DNA of 64,000 nt from Plantago major (taxonomy: Eukaryota; Streptophyta; Magnoliopsida; Lamiales; Plantaginaceae). Position numbers and translations under genes: made by a program. The DNA lies in contig CM048839.1 in NCBI GenBank assembly GCA_026545765.1, positions 55,226,677 to 55,290,676 of the forward strand, read 5' to 3'. Position 1 is the first letter of the stretch. Each line of letters opens with the position of its first letter. Positions 61,206 to 64,000 of the stretch are shown here, piece after piece. The notes below the pieces were generated by a model that saw only the letters and a list, made by a program, of their open reading frames with translations, had not been told where the DNA came from and searched no databases.

Positions 61206-61449
61206 ATTTCTTCCATTATGATCCTCCCAACATCTACGTAATGCCCCCTTATAATCGAGTAAATCAAAACCGCTTCCTCCTCCTTGTTATTTGCATGCTT
61301 TTTTTTTTTTTTTTTTTTTTTTTGTTTATGTTGTACGAATTGCAAGACAGTGCGTAAAGTAAAGTGAAAGAAAGAAAGAATTTCAACTTATCTTGGATGA
61401 TAGAAACTTGCTTGAGCGGTCAAGTTTCCCTGGCAACGGCGCCAAATTT
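61206..61449 (-). mobile_element. H4 internal stub with poly-T and primer site
   Basis: A T run of about 24 at 61300-61323, then sequence like 33180-33270, then an Asp-tRNA-type primer site at 61427-61444 (minus TGGCGCCGTTGCCAGGGA). The rest of the element is cut off by the G3 LTR. Confidence 0.75.
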
Positions 61450-62784
61450 TGATGTGCACTTGAGAATTTGAATGCGTTGTAGTACCTTAATTCTCAATTG
61501 CAATCAAAGATTAAATTTATATTATTGTCGGAAGCTCACAAACACACAGTAATAGCGGTAAGTTAACTCGGGATGTCGTTCTCCACGGACACTTAGCATA
61601 GGAACAAACAAGTAACGTATTGAGTACGGAAATCAGACAGATTGTAAGTAAGCAGATTTTATGTAAGCAGAAGATTGAATCTCAAATAAACCCTAATTCT
61701 TGTTGAGGAAATCGATGATGGTGATGGTGTAAAGGACCCCTGAGCTCCCTTGTACTATGCTACTCCCAACTTCCTAGTTAATATCCTACACAATTACCTC
61801 TAACGACAGCAGAGCAAAATACCAAACACCAAGGCGTAGTCGATACCAATACCCCTACTCAGTTCAATGAAACTACTGTGTCACTCAGCAGAACATCACA
61901 CCACAAAGGATGTATAAAGTTGTATAACCGCGGTTTACGTCTAAGAACTATTCCATTAATATAACACGGCATATAAAGAAGTAGCACAGCAGAGTTTCGA
62001 CGGTTTGCCTTTACAAGAGAAAGTTAGCTACTTATAGTAATCTACTATAGACAGAAATCGAAAAGAAGAAAGAAAGAAGAAGAAAAGAGAAGCTTAGTCT
62101 TTGATGTCTTCGTGTTGCTTCTAGGGTTTCCTCCTTCTAGGTGCCTGACGGCCAGCGGTTTGGGGTTTCACTTCCCCGAGGACTGGTTCTCTCTCAGGAG
62201 AGCTGCCTTGAAAGTGGTGAATGATTATGAGACCCCAAGGGTCTTATTTATACTGAAAAATCCCTGCCCTGGCCGCCACATGTCATTAAGGAAGGTTTAG
62301 AAAGGTGGGCTTTAGCTTGACAGGCCAGAAAAGCCTAAATCTAGAACTTTCTTCATGAATGCGGTTAAGTGTGCACCGCAGTCAGCCTTCTGCGGTCGAG
62401 TGTCAACCGTAGTGGCTCGATATCTTCAGGTTTCTATCTGTTTTCATCGTTCTTCGATTTCGGGTTTCGTAACTTCGTTTACTCGAAAAGTGGTCTTCTA
62501 CAATGTTGTAGCATCTTCAATTATGTTCATACTAATTGGTCACATGACATGTTTTGATATCTCGAACTCCGTGCAATGGCCAAATCAGCATATTTCCTTA
62601 TTTTCACCAATTTCAGCTAAATATGACGTTTTGGCACCAGAAATCGTGCAATTCCTCAAAAACGCATGACCTACAAAATATACAAGAAGTTGGTAATTGG
62701 CCATAATATGATGCAAATATTGAATCTTAGGCAAAAAATGAGGGTCTAAAAGCATGCAAAATCGCACATTTCATTGTCACATCA
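61450..62784 (-). repeat. LTR H4, 5' LTR of a minus-strand H element
   Basis: Plus-strand ends TGATGTGCACTTGAG and TTGTCACATCA, 1335 bp. TATA-like box on the minus strand (AGTATAAATAAGACC) near 62246-62260. Palindromic words GCGGTTAAGTGTGCACCGC (62361-62379) and TGCGGTCG...CAACCGTAG (62391-62412) lie just upstream on that strand. Confidence 0.85.
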
Positions 62785-62888
62785 GATAGTGTATAAAGTA
62801 GGAGATAGGTTTTCATTTAAGGGATGAAAAGATGAAGTTGAGACGGTCCAAAACGGAATGCGCGAAGATGAAACTGGGACGGAGGGAG
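62785..62888. mobile_element. Stowaway-like MITE, one end only
   Basis: Ends GGGACGGAGGGAG followed by TA, the mirrored form of the CTCCCTCCGTCCC terminus of plant Stowaway (Tc1/mariner) MITEs. The other end is missing because LTR H4 starts inside it. Confidence 0.75.
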
Positions 62889-62890
62889 TA

Positions 62891-63187
62891 GATGATATGG
62901 TGAACTATCTCCTATCAAATATTGATAGGGAACATCGTCATGTAAGATGGGCTCATCACCACAAGTGGAATGAAAACCTTTTGGCTTGCGTTGATTACAT
63001 ATATTATATTTGCCTCAATGATATGCTTCCTAAGATTAGTAACTATGAGCCTTGTGCCATTTCATAACTCGGTAGTATGATCAATATTCCTCAAAAACAT
63101 TATCATACACTCAAACCGGAGGACGATCTTATGCTTAGGGAATCCATAGCAATGAATTTTGTTGAAGAATCCTACAGTGAAAATTAA
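62891..63187 (+). pseudogene. Unassigned reading frame with one stop
   Basis: Directly after the MITE a single frame runs from 62891 to TAA at 63185, interrupted only by TAA at 63065-63067. It encodes about 98 codons with ordinary composition (YLLSNIDREHRHVRWAHHH, then after the stop NIPQKHYHTLKPEDDLML). I do not recognise it. Its position beside the helicase remnant suggests Helitron sequence or a captured host fragment. The ATG at 62858 lies inside the MITE and is probably not the original start. Confidence 0.4.
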
Positions 63188-63414
63188 TATATTTCTGGTG
63201 GGTCAAAAAACAGTACTATACTATGAGGATCCAAGTTTGTAAGATAACAAATATTTGGTTACAAAAATAATAGTTTTACAAAGAGTAACATCTAGTAAAT
63301 CGATGTTCGGCTTTACTTCATATGAAGGCATCCGTACATGTAAAAATATAAGGATATCTCTTAGTTACAATATATATTGAGAATCATAAAGCATTATTGA
63401 AACATATGTGTTAA
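63188..63414. other. AT-rich stretch, nothing identified
   Basis: No coding frame, repeat or motif I can support between the unassigned frame and the helicase remnant. Confidence 0.5.
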
Positions 63415-63672
63415 CTAATATATATGATAAAATACATTTACCTCATAATTTATGAAAACTTCTTTGTAAACCAGGTTGGTTGTCGTGTCGTACGTCTTAC
63501 CTTCAATATCACATATGAGTACTTTCAGTCCATTTCTACTTGTAACTCTAGAGAGAGCAACATACAGTTTTCCGGGGCTGAATACAGCAGAAGATAGGTA
63601 GAGACTGACATGAGAGAGGGACTCTCCCTAACTTTTATTTATCGTCATTGGACGGATATATGAAACTGTCTC
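63415..63672 (-). pseudogene. C-terminus of a PIF1-like Helitron helicase
   Basis: On the minus strand a continuous frame without an ATG reads RPMTINKS, then a stop, then GESLSHVSLYLSS, GKLYVALSRVTSRNGLKVLI and DIEGKTYDTTT, ending at TAG (63415-63417). INKSQG and LYVALSRV are hallmark late motifs of PIF1-family helicases, as found at the C-terminus of plant Helitron Rep-helicases. The stop replaces the Gln of KSQG (TAG for CAG). The upstream part is cut off by LTR H5 at 63673. About 85 codons remain. A cellular PIF1 gene is possible but less likely among these elements. Confidence 0.8.
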
Positions 63673-64000
63673 TGATGTGACAACGAAATGTGCGATTTTA
63701 CCTACTTTTTGACCCTCGTTTTTTGCCTAAGATACAATATTTATATCATATTATGGCCAATTACCAACTCCATGTGTATTTTGTAGGGCGTGATCGCGTT
63801 TTCGAGGAATTACACGATTTCCGGTGCCAAAACGTCATATTTCTGCGAAATCGAGGATAATAAGGAAATACGGTGATTTGCCCGTACACGGAGTTCGATG
63901 TGTCAAACCATGGAATGTGACCAACCGATGCGAAGATAATTAAAAATGCCACAACATTGTAGAAGACCACTTTTCGAGGTAACGAAGTTACGAAGCCCGA
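63673..64000 (+). repeat. LTR H5, start only, plus strand
   Basis: TGATGTGACAACGAAATGTGC at 63673 is the complement of the H-family LTR end (CATTTCATTGTCACATCA), followed by matching sequence to the window edge. Orientation opposite to H1-H4. Confidence 0.82.

Overview
The window is intergenic chromosome from a plant, most likely a eudicot. It is AT-rich, has initiator-Met and Asp-type tRNA primer sites, Ty1/copia and Ty3/gypsy coding domains, a Stowaway-like MITE end and a Helitron helicase tail. I see no intact ordinary host gene, no tRNA or rRNA, and no CRISPR. Almost everything is retrotransposon sequence, nested several levels deep. Two gene-like things stand out: an intron-containing accessory ORF (called ORF3 here) at the 3' end of the copia elements, and a separate accessory ORF with its own leader and intron in the gypsy-like elements.

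Region 1 (1-31449) is a nest of SIRE-like copia elements on the + strand. An older element, 'A-old' (1-4075 and 19146-26530), is split by a complete 15-kb element, 'A-young' (4076-19145), flanked by the near-identical 5-bp repeats CAAAG/GAAAG. A-old itself sits inside ORF3 of a third, divergent element 'B' (26531-31449), directly after B's intron sequence. B in turn abuts the intron of a gypsy-like accessory leader (31450-32280, - strand). Layout of the complete element: LTR, PBS, gag, pol, spacer, TATA box plus ORF3 (six exons, five short phase-0 introns), polypurine tract (PPT), LTR. gag is open in A-young; pol and ORF3 carry stops and frameshifts in every copy.

Region 2 (31450-46561) holds gypsy-like LTRs of several families, which I call H, P and G. 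P (36190-42932, +) has LTR, PBS, gag-protease, no reverse transcriptase or integrase, then a leader with a 421-bp intron and an accessory ORF that ends at the next LTR. It contains a 1117-bp palindromic insertion made of LTR ends (40011-41127) with a perfect GAGGC target duplication. G1 and H3 are 3' LTRs of minus-strand elements.

Region 3 (46562-64000) has a second B-type copia piece (47337-51812: LTR, PBS, broken gag, truncated pol), a G-type element with gag-protease (51813-56955, -) whose LTR carries a 518-bp DNA-transposon-like insertion, a third gag-protease element G3 (56956-61205, -), LTR H4 (61450-62784, -), a cut-off Stowaway end, an unassigned broken reading frame, a Helitron helicase C-terminus and the start of LTR H5.

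Two observations deserve most attention. (1) Each gypsy-like family carries its own short GC-rich palindromic word in its LTR, and in P, G3 and H the same word recurs in the leader of that element's accessory ORF. (2) The copia LTRs carry a tandem array of hairpins whose stems differ in sequence between copies but stay paired. Family names rest on motif recognition by eye; no alignment or database search was run.
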